From NCBI GenBank assembly GCA_022747635.1, contig JAKTNV010000009.1:30569622-30633621 (forward strand): DNA of 64,000 nt, read 5' to 3'. How positions within the stretch are numbered: the stretch's first letter is position 1; every line of letters starts with the position of its first letter. A program made the translations under genes and the position numbers. Under the pieces are notes generated by a model. That model saw only the letters and a list, made by a program, of their open reading frames with translations, was not told where the DNA came from and made no database searches. This DNA comes from Hetaerina americana. Taxonomy: Eukaryota; Arthropoda; Insecta; Odonata; Calopterygidae. Shown piece by piece: positions 44,914 through 57,330 of this stretch.

Positions 44914-45439
44914 GAATAAAAATTGTGTGGAAGTTACAAAGTATATTCATTTAAACGAGGATGTATTTGTCTGTTTCGTGGATTTTGAAAAGGCATTTGA
45001 TAGAAGTTAATTGGGCAGGATTAATGAATGTGTTGCAGAATATAGGAGTACACTGGCATAACAGGGGGGTAATCTGCACAAGTTAAACTCAGCACAGGTA
45101 TGAGTAGTAGATTGAAGAGTCAGGATGGGCAGTTGTTATGAAGAGGTGTTTAGGCAGGGTTGTCCGTTATCATCGGTGCTTTTCAATTTATATGTGGAGG
45201 AAATGATTAAAGAGGCATGGGTAGAACTCAGGAAAAAGAACTTCCACATCATCTACAAAATGCCATCCACATCACATACAATTAATATTTTAATAAGTAC
45301 AATAGTATCAATGAAGTTTATCACCCAGTGGATGCTTTACAATTATTCTTAAAACTCCTAAAATTGGAAGGAAAGGGCTCAAACAAACCTCCAGGCCGCT
45401 GGTTCTAGTCAACAATAGTTCTGTTTAAAAAAAGAGTAT

Positions 45440-46140
45440 TTATTCTTATTTGTTTTTTGCGTTTTCATTTTTATTTTAAAACTGTGGTCTTTTTTCTCAT
45501 AAAGTTTGGCTTTTCTACCTCATTCCATAAATCTTCGCACGCTTTATCATTTTTAACAATTCTATGCATTGCGCCTAACCTGCTCCTTTTTCTTCTATTT
45601 TTCAAACTATCCCATTTCAGTATATCCAACATTTCTGTGACACTATCTCTTCTTTTGTACCTACCGAGTACATCTGCCATTCTTTGAACTTTTTCTATCT
45701 TTTTAATATGTCCCACCTTATATTGATCCCATACTATGGACAAGTATTCTAGGATGGGGCTAACCAGTACCTTATATGCTTTTTCTTTTGTGGCTACGCT
45801 ACTTCCTTTTAAATTTCTCATTACCCAATGCAGTACTTTAAATACCTTCCATTTCATATTATCCATTTGAACTCCTCACCCAAGATCCCTAATTAAGTAA
45901 ATGCCTAAATATTTTCAATGACTGCTCCATGGGATTCTTTCTCCAAAGTCGGTGTAAATTTCCTTTTCTGCATTATTTTTATTTGAAAAATTTATATGCT
46001 TACTCTTACTAAAATTAATGCCCATATTATTATTTGTAACCCAGTCACCAAGGTGATCGATGTCATTTTGTAGTATTACGTGGTCATTTACATGCTCTAC
46101 CCATCTGTACATAATGCAGTCGTCAGCAAAGAGTCTTAAA
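45440..46140 (-). mobile_element. LINE family 2 fragment (RT catalytic box to C-terminus)
   Basis: The minus strand begins with LFADDCIMYRWV (FADD catalytic box at about 46114-46131), then INFSKSKHINFSNKNN. After a frameshift comes VLHWVMRNLKGSSVATKEKA, then VLVSPILEYLSIVWDQY and a basic C-terminus. A 131-codon part (45866-45471) is uninterrupted. Jockey/CR1-type thumb text. It is truncated at the 5' side. Confidence 0.8.
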
Positions 46141-46199
46141 TGGGAATGAAAATGTTGGGAATAATAATAAATGTAAATTTTGGAAATAATAAATAATAT

Positions 46200-47010
46200 T
46201 TGGGAATGTAAAAATTTGTTTCACCTGCTCTAGTTTTTGCCCTTCTATGTTAGCATTTAGCTTAGCTTTACTCTTCCTTGAAAACTACTTTGTTTTATTT
46301 ACATTTATTCTTATCCCATACCTTATCATACTAACCTACCGATGCACTCACCAGAGTTTGTAACTCCTTGGCCATTAGGAAACCTGGCTGATGTTATGAA
46401 TTCCCCTCCAGCTTTCTTACCTACATTTCTTACTATGCCTCTTTAATCATTTCCTCCACGTATAAATTGAAAAGCACCGATGATAACGGACAACCCTGCC
46501 TTAACACCTCTTCCTAATAACTACCCATCCTGACTCTTCAATCTACTACTCATACCTGCGCTGAGTTTAACTTGTGCAGATTACCCCCCTTTTATGTCAG
46601 TGTACTCCTATATTCTGCAACACATTCATTAATCCTGCCCGATTACCCTTTTTCTGTAGGCTTTCCATATTCTCACACTGCATGTTCCACCACACTTGTT
46701 TCATCCTATTTGTTTCGCACCTCAGTTTATAATGGACTCTTTATACTTCCGTCTACCTCATTCGGTGTTGATAGTTTTCCATTTCCATCTCTCGTCCATT
46801 TTTCTAATTATCTCGTCCATAATCCATGATTTCCTTGCCTTTTCTCATTTACTATTCGCATAGTTTCTTTTGCGGCTTTCAATGTACCTTCTTTGATATG
46901 TTTCCATTTTTCCTCTATAGTACCCAGCTCTTATCCCTCCCTCATGATTTTCTCTGCAGCCTGCTGGTACTCTTTCCTTTTCGATCCTGCTTCTACGTTC
47001 CATATTCATT
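46200..47010 (-). mobile_element. LINE family 1, minus-strand copy
   Basis: From right to left are the endonuclease-RT linker (KARKSWIMDEIIRKMDERWK near 46.85-46.78 kb), the RT region (46.65-46.43 kb) and the thumb start (46.43-46.20 kb). The RT part is about 95% identical by eye to the inverted copy at 44.995-45.215 kb. Stops and small indels are present. Confidence 0.7.
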
Positions 47011-47019
47011 AATGGGATA

Positions 47020-50000
47020 AATACCATAATATTTTTTAGAGTCCTTAGGGATAATGGTTTAAAGAGGAATGTATAACTATTATGGAAATCTATAATTTCA
47101 TATATTTCCACATGCTCCTATTCTGCTATGAGAAATCAGTTTACGTTAAGTCGAAGCGCTTGACTGTTGAAGAAATGGAAATGTCAGATTCTCTGCCATT
47201 GAACGTGATTATTAACATTTGGCCAGGATTCTGAGATTAACATTATTATGGTATGGATGAATGTTTTTCCGCCTCCTCATCTTCTTAGTCTCTTTCGGCT
47301 CGATAAAATTCTTATCCTTTCATTTCTCTGTCAAAGAGGTTTTCCATCTCGTTCATGAATGCTCCCATTTTAACTTTCTTCAACCCCGCCTTCCGCGACG
47401 TTTGAAACCAAAACCTCAGAATTCTCCGCTGCCACTTGAGTGATATTTCTTCGAGATTATTCAGTCGAGATCATAAACGCTAATTAAGTCGGAGCCCCTT
47501 TTGTCTTTCCCTTCCCCTTAGGATTCACCCTATTCATTCTCCCTGGGCCACCTTTTTTATTTCCTTTCAAAGGCTTGGTGCGGGCCTTTACCCATGACCG
47601 CTTCCATTTCGGCCTCATCTCATCCCTTCTCCCGAAACATAGCCGAGGATCACGAAGCTGACGTCGGACTGGGGATGCCTATTTGCCATTTGCCTTCTGC
47701 GGGGAAAGGTAAGTGGACTGGTTTCCCTTTTGTGATTCTCTCTCCGGATCCTCCATCCGTTCCTTAACGCCGGTATGGATATCAGGAACGTTTTCGGATT
47801 CTCTTTTTTTTGTTTTTGGGCAAACTGACGGAAGCTTTTAAAAGTGTGCGGAATCGGGCCTTCATCTTTCGCGAGCCCTCTGTGCACGCTCGCGCGTTGT
47901 AATTTATTTTTGGATTGGAATTCAATTACCTTTTCAACAGCGACCTCCTTTATTTTACAATTGAAGAAAATACTTCTATTTTTTCCGAATTGGAGTAACT
48001 CCGCTTTTTTTAAATGTAAAAGTTACGAAAGTTCAGGAAGCATCTGGATCATTGTGCGTGGAACCTTCGAATGGCCGCCTTTGACCGAACTGAGAGTATT
48101 GTTGCGTCTATGTAGTGAATTCACAGGGTGTGCAGCAGTAATTGAAGGCTGGGGAAAAGGAATGTGGGTGAGAAGTCGGCGGAGGTTAGGATTGTCTTTT
48201 TGGCATAGGTAGAAAATTTTGATGAGAGGTTTCCGGTTCCTAAGCCGGTCTCATCCAAAGTCTTCGCGTTTTGCGTGCAACGAATGGCAAGGTTGACAAT
48301 ATGACCGTCGTTGATGGTCTAATCAGTTCAAGGGGGCTCTTACGAACTAGCGAGTGGAGTCACTCCGTCAGGCGGAGTTTACTGAAGCCGCACTTTGAAA
48401 CTCCGCCTGCTGTTATTACAAGTGAGCGGGCCGGAGTCTCACCGCCGTCACTGTTTACTTTAGGGGTCGGAGTTTTATTAGTAATCGGAAGCTTCGTGTG
48501 TATGAAAATCATCGCGTTCATATGGTCTAAAAATGGCATCAGCCATTGGTGATTAGCCGTTCAATTTGCAGGTGATATATTGGAATTTCTCAAGAAAGAG
48601 GTTCATGCATATTTATTATTTATGACAGCAAATATCAATTTAATATGTATTAAATTATTGATTAACGGATGCGGATGAGAAGAGAGTAAAATGCATCGAT
48701 TTCCTAGACGAGAAAATGTCGACTATCATTCATTTTCAGACGAAAGAACCTAGTAAGGTAAAGTGAACTGTTATCCTGCAGTAGCAGTTGTCACTTTAAT
48801 GGTTCATCATATGAATTTCAGCGAAAAGATTTTCTCTGGAGAATATATGTCGTGTTATTGAAGCTTCTCTACTGACACGATGGTCCGCTGATGCCCGTGA
48901 ATCAATGAATTTATGGTTATTTTTAATGCAAAATTATAGTGTTTAACGCACTTATAAGCCCAAATTTAATTATTTTAATCCGCCAGGTGAAGATCGCCAA
49001 TGTAAACAAAATGCTGCCATATTGAAACTACACTCAGGCGTAGTGACAAAGGCAGGGTACCTGTCCTGGTTATCACTCCGCCCCGTTAGCGTGGTATCAA
49101 TCTACCAGAAAAACGTTCGTAATAGCTTTGGAAGGAGAGACTCACTTCCGGCGGGGTAATACCGCCCGGCAGAGTCACCCTGACTTTCGTAATCGCTCCA
49201 GGTGGTACGACTCTTTTCGAACGGTATCATACCGCCGACAGGTAAACTACGCCAGCGGTGTGCGTTTCGTAATAACCCCCAAGACGGGCGGCACCCCTTC
49301 CACCCTCCTGAGATAAATGTTGAAAGCCAGCGGTTCTCGGCGATATACTTGGGGTCGGACTTAAGTGGTTGTGGGGGAGGGAGTCAACTGGCTATCATTT
49401 ACCTCCCCCCGAGTCAAAGCCACGGAATTTACTTCCTTATTAATGGATGGGTATTGTTGTTATGAGGGTGAAGCATTTTATTCACACTCTGTACTATATT
49501 TATTTTGTCTTGTTGAAGTGAATGAAAGCGTTTCTTTAATCCAAATTGTTGTTAGTTATTAGCAGCTCCTGCGACATGTAATTGCTGTGAATTGGAGATA
49601 TTATATCCTAAAATGACCTGGTGCACAGAAAAACTTTTGTCCAAAAGTGATTTCGTTGGTTTAACTAATTATTAGATAATAAAAAGGAGTAATATTTATT
49701 CCTGAGATTAATGCTGTTAATAACGAGTAATTCTTGATTCATTGGCAATAGCAACGTATTAGTGCTAACCAGATGAGTAGAACTTAGGACGTCTTTCGTT
49801 ATATATATTGTTTATATTTACCGCATAGAACTTGAGAAATATCCCACGGTGTAGAAAAAATTCAATTTTTTTTAAATTTTGTAACTTAAGTCTAATACAA
49901 GTGGAAAAATTATTTATTAATTGGTAGCAAAGGCGTTTCACCAATATCTACGATATTTGGTCAAATATCTTTAATTTATTTTAATTATTAACGTTTCATT

Positions 50001-52060
50001 GAGACCGATAATCACGTTGACCATTTGAAATTCTAAAAATAAATTATTCTTCAGAAAAATTCTTAGCTCTACTGGTCAGATTTAAGATCTCTGGTTTTAG
50101 AAAATAATTTTAAGCACGAGGATAGTTTTTGAAAAATTCTTTATCACTCCTCTAAATTTATTTGTCTTTTCGCGAATTCCGTTGAGGTACATCGGTGACC
50201 GCAGTGGGATATTCGGATCTGAATGTGTAGCGATGCAGATGAAGTGTATCAGGGTCGGACGTGGGCCTTCCGGGCCTCGTGGTCAACAAACCCATCTCGA
50301 CGTCCATTGCCCCGAGGCCGCCTTGCCTGAATAATGGCCTCTTGTCTCCTGTTGGGGAATCGAGATCATCCACGCGTGGGGAGGCAATCGGCAGGAAGGC
50401 AGACTGGTAGACAACGGGGCGTGCTCCCTGTTTTTTTTAGTTCATAAAACCTGGCATATTTTTGGTTTTGCAAGTGCGAACTTGCTTGCGAAGGACTACT
50501 CAGTTAGTCCAATTGCGTTTTTGGATGTCTTAAAATATAAAACATGTTTGGTTGCCAGCGTGATCAATGCAATTTTCCTGTTAAGGATTTCTGCAGTATA
50601 TCTACATCCCACGTTGGATTGGTTGTAAATTTGAATGATAGATCGATTTTGGGTCTGCGTAGGGTTTAAAGCTGTCGATCATATTAAAATATTCATTCAC
50701 GTATTGATTGCGTTATCTTAAAGTTTAGCTCTCCGCGCGTCAGATTGTTAAAGAGGATAGCATCACGGAATGTGTTGCGTTTGGTCTAAGTGATTTTTTA
50801 GCGCAGGATTTTAGATTTTATCCTGAAGAACTTTACGGAGGGATGGAAACTGTACGTATTCAGAATTCGAACAGTTGAGGAGCATATCAAATCTTCCCTA
50901 AGTGTCAGTGTTGGGCTCGTCGTTTCCCAGGGGTGGAAGGCTATGCGCTATCGGAAGCGTGTTATACCTGTAGGTAAGGATGCTTTTGGAATGACAGTTA
51001 AAAACCGATTTATGCCGGGTTGGTTTTTAAATGATCTTGAATGTACCAAGTAGCCTTGAAAATTATAATATGCCGAGTGAAGTGCAGTTTCACTTTGTTA
51101 CATTGGATTGTAATACTTCTGGCGTAGCAACAATTCGCCGAGTGTGATATAAACTAAACTAAAAAGCTTGTGTCAAAAACTAAACGAGATGTTTGGAAAT
51201 ATTTTATTTGCCGAACTATTTTGTCGAGTGTCTGCTTTCTAATGAAGTTTTTTGTCTTTATGAGAAATAGTTGTGCATATTTGATGTCATCGCTACACAT
51301 CTACTTTTTTTAGAGTGCTAAAGATTGCGTACTGATTCTCTGCAGCAGAAAAATGCAATGCTTTGGAAAATCAATATTTTTTTCCATTCCAATAAACTGT
51401 TGTTTTAGGTAAGGTGTTTGTGTCAATTTTTCATTCCCATGCTTTTTGTCAGCTTAGCGCAAAGACTCTTGAAAACTGTTGCCTTCATTACTTGCAAGAT
51501 ATCGATGCATTTACAAGATACTTTCCACGGCGTCAGGTTAAAAAAAATATTAATTAGTTGTAAGCTTAGGAAATTAGTCTGAAGAACCTTAGAAATTAAT
51601 TACATTTCCGTTCAAATAAAGACGATTGTAATCGAGGGACATGGAAACAAAATTCAGCAATTTTTATTTCAACGATGGATTGAAAAAGATAGATTGAAAT
51701 ACTGTCAAATAGATAGATTAGTCATACACTATCAAGTTTGAATGAGAATACTCCGAATGAAACCAAAAATCCAAGCAAAAAGAGGAAATGAATGATTCCT
51801 ACTTCGTAAATCTATGAAATCTAAACTACTTATTACAAATAATGTCTCGCACAAATAAATTAGACGAATAAAAACTATTTCATTTTGAAATTAAAATACC
51901 TAAAAACGTGTACGAAAATCAATTCGTTTAAATTTTAACATTTTTACTGTCGAAAGGTCAAATAAAATTGTCAAGAGTGCAGCACACCTTACACCTGAAA
52001 ATTGCATTCAAGTCAATATATTTAAGTCAATTAATCAAATAAAATATCAAATACTCGAGG
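47020..52060. other. No gene recognised; partly GC-rich with CpG
   Basis: 47.4-48.5 kb and 49.0-49.35 kb, and to a lesser extent 50.15-50.45 kb, are clearly richer in G+C and CpG than the rest of the window. That might mark a promoter or first exon of a neighbouring gene, but I could not find a translated domain or convincing splice pair. Open stretches at 47844-48212 and 48271-48552 have no recognisable similarity. An irregular tandem repeat at 49.09-49.30 kb is listed separately. Confidence 0.4.
49092..49300. repeat. Irregular GC-rich tandem repeat, three units of about 70-80 bp
   Basis: The block GGTATCA/GGTAATA...CCGCC...CAG is followed by TTCGTAAT at 49116, 49186 and 49266 (spacing 70 and 80 bp). 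The units are strongly diverged. Function unknown. Confidence 0.5.
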
Positions 52061-52061
52061 A

Positions 52062-52395
52062 TCAAAATGGTGCGGTGGCTGATGCATTGGCATCCCACCC
52101 AAGGGCTCAGGTTCGAATCCCGATATTGACCGGATTTTTCGATGGTATCCCGATCCCTACTTGGGGTGCTGTATGGAGAGTAATTTGAGTATGCCGCATG
52201 GCGGATGGGACGTTAAGCGGTGGACCCCTTGGCGCCTTTCGTTGGGAGTAGGTTTATGCCGACGCCGGCTTTCTCTCCACCCTCTCTCCATTCCTGTAAC
52301 ATCTTATCCCTCTGTGATTACCCACCTATTCCTTCTGACGAAAATGATCTGTGTCGTCGGTCCCGCCCCTAACAACGGCTATTACTAGTAAAATA
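52062..52395 (+). mobile_element. SINE-A, tRNA-derived SINE, copy 2
   Basis: The tRNA-like head starts near 52069 (A-box-like TGGTGCGGTGGC), with a B box GGTTCGAATCC at 52110-52120. The body contains TATCCCGATCCCTACTTGGG, CGGATGGGACGTTAAG and a TTTCTCTCCACC block shared with copies 1 and 3. It ends near TACTAGTAAAAT. This is the best preserved of the three. Confidence 0.85.
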
Positions 52396-52426
52396 CTCTA
52401 AAATTACTCTTGAAACAAAAATTTGA

Positions 52427-52560
52427 AGGATCCAGGTTCGAATCCCGGTCAAGGCGAATGATTTTTACACTCTGAAATTATTGCATTGAAATGAACATTA
52501 GCAGATGGCTGCGTTAAAAGTTCCTGTTGCGTCATCTCCCGCAGTTTTTTTGGAATTTAA
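52427..52560 (+). mobile_element. SINE-B, tRNA-related SINE, best B-box copy
   Basis: B box GGTTCGAATCC at 52435-52445 is followed by CGGTCAAGGCGAATGATTTT, ACACTCTGAAATT, a TGCATT segment and the conserved tail CATCTCCCGCAGTTTTTTTGG. The A-box half is missing. It begins 30 bp after SINE-A. Confidence 0.65.
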
Positions 52561-53469
52561 AATTAGGACATTGCGGGAATAGCCTACCCATGTAAGCCAC
52601 TCCTTTATTTTTTCATGATTTTCGGTACGAGTCTAGTATAAACTTGGTTCCCTCGCTATGCATAATCTGTGAAAGACTAGCCCTCCGTCACTTCATCTTC
52701 CTTTTTTTGGAACCGCTCCTAATGCAAATGCTTCTCAGTGTTATTAATCCCAATAGTTTTCGTTTCACCTTTTGGCTAACAGTGACAGGCATCAACTCAA
52801 TCGTGACTACGACAAAAAATACGCTCTGAGTAAAGGCCTGAGTGAGAGGAATTTGACGTCAATATAACAGCTGGTATCTCTGGGTATGGCCTGTCAGCAT
52901 GACGCCGCAATGAGATGTTTTCTGCATGTATGAATGAATTAAATTGTTGCCATGTGTTGCGTGTATAAAACGTACGCATGAGACTCAGATAAAGGAGACT
53001 GAAAAACCTTGGATAACAAAAAAATGAGTTCAAAACGGCCATACATACGAGCCTCATATAGCGTCTACATTGTTGTCTGGCAGCCACCATGTGTATGGCA
53101 GGGGATGATTCCAGTCATTCCACGCACAACAAAATTAATCGTTACTTAAATATTAGTCGCCAATATTTTTGCTAAACCTTTCAGTTGATTCGGATAATTT
53201 TTGCACCAGCCGGCATACACTACGGAATCTGTGTGTTAAATCTTGATATAAGCAAGCGAAGCGAGCTGTTATTATGGAGAACAAGCATAAGATAGATATA
53301 ATAATAGATCACATGGTAGGCCACTTATGATGAAAATATCGTTTTCTCATAGCCATAATTTGGTGTTATTCTGATCAGTTATCGTTCGCGAGAAAAAAGA
53401 CATTTTGCATAAATGTATATGGGTTCTACATTTGATCTCTCTCTAATTTTATTTTCATGATCTCTCCTA
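52561..53469. other. No gene recognised
   Basis: No element or exon could be supported here. Confidence 0.5.
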
Positions 53470-53649
53470 TCTTAGTGCATACGGTAAAGATCAGTGACAA
53501 ATTTTATATTAGTTAGTGATACAAATGGAGTGCGAGGGCTGCTAGGTTTTTGAAGAAATGCTACGGTAAGAAAGCGAGCGTATAGAGGAACTAGGAGTTC
53601 CTCCAAGCACGAAGGGAGATGGGGCGTGATGGCATCGAAGGTATTATTT

Positions 53650-54165
53650 AGGCCCCTTGTTACATCAGTGGATTTGACCATTCGGATGTGATTTGGGAAA
53701 TAAACTGTAGCACCGGGAAGTTTTTGCAGATACAGGGACATTTTTCTTTTCTCTTATGATTCGTGATCACCATAGAAACTGGCTGCGCAACGAAGAAAAT
53801 CAGGTCGATGAATGTTGCTTGGGACCTCTGACACATCCATTCAGTTAAGGAAGGCTGATGACCGAGCACCTCCTGCCACACGCCTCCTGAACGGTTTTCA
53901 GGATAGGATGAAGTTTTTTCACACGATCGCAAAAGCGAGCTACTTCCAATTAATGTAAAATTTAATATGTTATGTGTATTTATATCTTGCTCCGTGAGTG
54001 ATTTACAGCCTTCTAATATTCTAGATACGCTTATCGTATCAACGTTTTGCACATGTTTTTTTACTAATACAGCTTCTCTTCGCTGTAAGTGTTCAAATTT
54101 GATAATAAAACCGATTTTATGAGGATCCAAAATACTAGCAGCATAATCTAAATTGGGCATAACTA
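53650..54165 (-). mobile_element. LINE C-terminal fragment (Jockey-like)
   Basis: Minus-strand reading LDYAASILDPHKIGFIIKFE, HLQRREAVLVKKH, then SVSRILEGCKSLTEQDI. This corresponds to the LEYA-x-x-VWDP...I-x-x-LE-x-x-QR-x-A-x-x-V block at the end of Jockey-type reverse transcriptases. It is truncated at both sides. Confidence 0.65.
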
Positions 54166-54229
54166 ATGTAAGATAACATGCTTTTTTACCCTCTCGTCTA
54201 ATTTTTCATTTACTCTAGTAAAATATACT

Positions 54230-54965
54230 ATTTTATCCCTCTAACAGTCTTCCGCATTCCATCGCTAATGAAAAACTCAGCTTCCAACCCTTTCCTGCCT
54301 TCCTTTGATCCTCCCTGCTCCCCCATCATGCCTAGTTTTTCTTCATTTGTTTTTCTTTGTCCCTTTTCCATACTCCACCTCGCGTTTATAAGCCTCCAAT
54401 GTAAGCCTATAATCTTACTTCAACGGCCATGTTTCCGCGCCGCACAAAATCACGCTCTAGAAAAAGGTTGCACTATTATTTTCTTAGCATCCTTACTCAA
54501 CATTGTTATCGTGAACTCCCTCCTTGAGGGCGCGTCTTTGCTTAACTCAATTCTTCTTCCGACGTCCCTACTAGATTGACCATTTTAGTCAAATTCACCT
54601 CAAAGGTAGGTAAACTGTTCCATCCGCTCGTGTTTTTATCCTCCTCTTTTGACGTTTAAATTAGCCTTCATCTTTATTGAAAATCTCATAATTCATGTTT
54701 TGTTTACATTGATTTTCCTCTCATACCGATGTTAACTCCTTGGCTGACTGGTTAACTAAATATTGATCATCCGCAAACCTAACTGATTTTATAAATTCTC
54801 CAACTTTCATTCCTAACTCCACTTCTCATACCTCTCTTAGCATGTACTCTACATATACGTCGAGAATCACGGATGGGTGACGTTGGACACGCCTCTTTTC
54901 TCCTCTTCCTAACACTACCCATCCCAACTCTCCATCCGCCACTCTCACATGAGCAGTCAAGGTCC
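54230..54965 (-). mobile_element. LINE family 1, decayed 3' half
   Basis: The complement of this stretch follows the 34-kb copy: the KCW/ETW-type end, the MLSKDAKK-like text, the DQNGQ-like block (decayed at about 54.57-54.60 kb), and the GVRQGC region near 54.87 kb. The reading frame is heavily interrupted. Confidence 0.55.
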
Positions 54966-55147
54966 TAGAAATATTTTGTTCATAATTGAAAATAATACTC
55001 GAATATCAGTGCTATGAGAACGATCACTATATCTTATTATAGATTGTAAATCAATTGTATAGATTTTTGTGTAGGAGTGATGAAAGGATTTATTTTCTTG
55101 TAGGCCGTTGTTTATCAAATACTTCTGTTGAAATATTTCGTAGTAGG

Positions 55148-55440
55148 GGGATCGGGATGGTGCCGTGACCAACGTACTGGCTTCCCACCTTAGGGTCCGG
55201 TTTCGTATCCCGCAGATATTTTGCAGTGGTATCCCGATCCCTACTTGAGGTGTGTTGTGGAGGGCACCTTAGAGTGAGTACGCCGTTCGTCGGATGGGAT
55301 GTTAAGATGCGGATCCCTTGACGCCTTTCATAGAGTAGGCTAATACCGACGCCAGGTTTCTCTCCACCCTTCATCCTTTGCTGTCCATTCCTGATGGCGC
55401 AAATTATCTCAGATGTCGGTCGCCTCACCTAAAACTACGA
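55148..55440 (+). mobile_element. SINE-A, tRNA-derived SINE, copy 3
   Basis: The head GGGGATCGGGATGGTGCCGT, a decayed B box (GGTTTCGTATCC near 55199), then TATCCCGATCCCTACTTGAG, CGGATGGGATGTTAAG and TTTCTCTCCACCCTTC match copies 1 and 2. It ends near 55440. Confidence 0.8.
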
Positions 55441-57240
55441 CTGATATATTTCGTAGTATTTGCTGCGTCGACATTTTTAAAGGATATTTACATACGCCAG
55501 GGGCAAAGGGATTTATGTGACAAAGAAACTATTAAATTGATTAAACTCTTACCTCTATATTTTGGTATCTATTGTCATATTTTGAAGCTGTGAACCTGTT
55601 TTTAAATGACACGGCATTTCGACTTCATCGATATATTCATTCTTTCTTTCAACGGTTTTATGGAAAATATATTTGCGATGCTACTATACCGTAAACATTT
55701 ATTGTATCAACAGTTTTTACCCTTAAGGTTAAGTGTGACGTATCCCATGTATCCCTGGTTTTCATCGGCATTGTATGGATTCGCGATCAAACGTTATTGA
55801 ATTAGGGAATTTTGGCGAGTCAAGCATTTTTTCCGAATCTCGGTTGTTGAATTCACTGTAGCGAAAGCTATGGTTATCGTGGAATACGGTTATGTGTTGT
55901 TCAGCTCCGATTGATCCGTTGGTTTTGATTCCCCTTGAATGAAAAGGCTCGGTTAGATACACAGCAACAAATTGTGGCTTGGATCTCATCGATCCGTTTG
56001 ATTCCTCTATCGCGAGGGGTATGGGTGGATACTACGACGCGCTCTGCGGATGGTGTATTCTGTCACTCTTAAAATTGCCAGAGGTGGGGACAGCAAAGCG
56101 GAAACAATGATTACCGAGAGTTCATGAGGTCACCAATGCTCTCTTCCATAGTTGAAAATTTAACTCTGACGTTTTCCTCTTCGGCAAAAGCCTTCTAATA
56201 ACCCAACCCTTCACTGCTGAGCGCTTATGTTCATTCCCTGTAAAACACAGTGTGTGCTATTCTTTTAAAAGGTCTCTAGAGAGTCACAGGCACGTCGTCG
56301 AATGGGGAAAGATAGAAAATTGTGTCGTAAAGTACCCGACGTGTGTCAAGCCCCTGGCCCTGTCGCTCTGACAGTCAAAGGTCGGGGAGAACGTGTTGTA
56401 ACAGGGTCAACCAAAATGAAGTGAAATACAAACGACGCAGAAGGCTTTTACAATAGAAAATAAATAGCACTTTGAATTCCGCAAATTATTTTTGTTTTTC
56501 TATGCCTGGTTTCTCCTGCGAGTGCAACTTCTGGCATTTTTTACTGAAAAGGTAAAAATGGGGCTAGTGTAAAACAAAAAACCAGAGAGGAGAGGAAGTA
56601 CACAGGGTTGGTGGTAAAATGTAAAATCTACCACCAGCACTGTGTACACCCACCAATTGGGGAGGGCGGGAATGAGAGAGGTTTTCGTTTTCAAGAATAA
56701 AAAAAATTAACGGGGGAGAATATGAACTGTTCCTAGTATTCAGTTTAAGCTTTTATTTTCTTAGTGGAGTGGTGTGAAAAATCTCTCCAGTGTCCTGGAT
56801 CCACCAGATATTTGGCAAGGTAGGATATTTCCTATTGAGAGTTTCAAAAAGAGCTAAAGGTGCTCTTTAGACATTTTTGAAATTCCAAAAGGCCTTTATA
56901 AATATCAATACAATTGCGACAATTTTGCATATGTGCTCTCCTGCTATGTTATAGCTGTTCTTGGCATTTATTTTGTTAATTTTTCATTATTATCTATTGC
57001 TCTTAGCCTTTCTTTTTCTTAATGTATATAATATGTATTGCCTGTCAGCCAATGCAAAAACCTTTGTGCCGTGTTTGGCTGCTTTGTTGAATAAATTCAA
57101 TCTTTAGGTCCACATTTTTTTGGTGAGGTTCCATACATTTTTCTTGGTATAGAAGGTGATCCTACAGAAGTTTTTCAGACGAGACTTCGTTATTTTCAGG
57201 GTGGGATTCGTTCAGAGAAAGTGGTTTAAAGTCAACTGGG
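55441..57240. other. No gene recognised
   Basis: Only short open stretches without similarity were seen. Nothing I can support as an exon or element. Confidence 0.5.
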
Positions 57241-57330
57241 CTTGGGTGGAGTTTTTTCACGAGGTATTGTAAGCTTTCAATCATTTCTAAAACATAATCG
57301 ACATAGAAATGTAATTTATAAATGTTATTC

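Larger units (their letters stand above)
44742..44957 (+). mobile_element. Snap-back element with two intact hammerhead-like motifs
   Basis: A 216-bp element lies between 11-bp direct repeats AGGATGTATTT (44731-44741 and 44958-44968). It starts with a 42-bp head (GAATTCTATGGTCTCGGGCT onward), then two arms (44784-44866 and 44874-44957) that are near-perfect reverse complements with a 7-nt loop. Each arm carries a hammerhead-like motif on opposite strands. It is inserted in a LINE whose reading frame continues across one copy of the direct repeat, so the target duplication is clear. A sister copy is at 62244. Confidence 0.85.
44462..45240 (+). mobile_element. LINE family 1, RT fragment, interrupted by a palindromic element
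   Basis: Plus-strand text includes ISAELYKGLGKCGSFYGLIH, then TYKGETWPEDSARSVL. After the insertion at 44742-44957 come DVFVCFVDFEKAFD (motif A) and FRQGCPLSSVLFNLYVEEMI. Joining across the insertion restores ...NEDVFVCF.... The copy is broken by stops and truncated at the 3' end at about 45.24 kb. Confidence 0.75.

Noticed and set aside
47844..48552. Two open stretches in the GC-rich interval
   Set aside because: Neither shows a recognisable domain. Long open frames are expected by chance in GC-rich sequence with few TAA stops.
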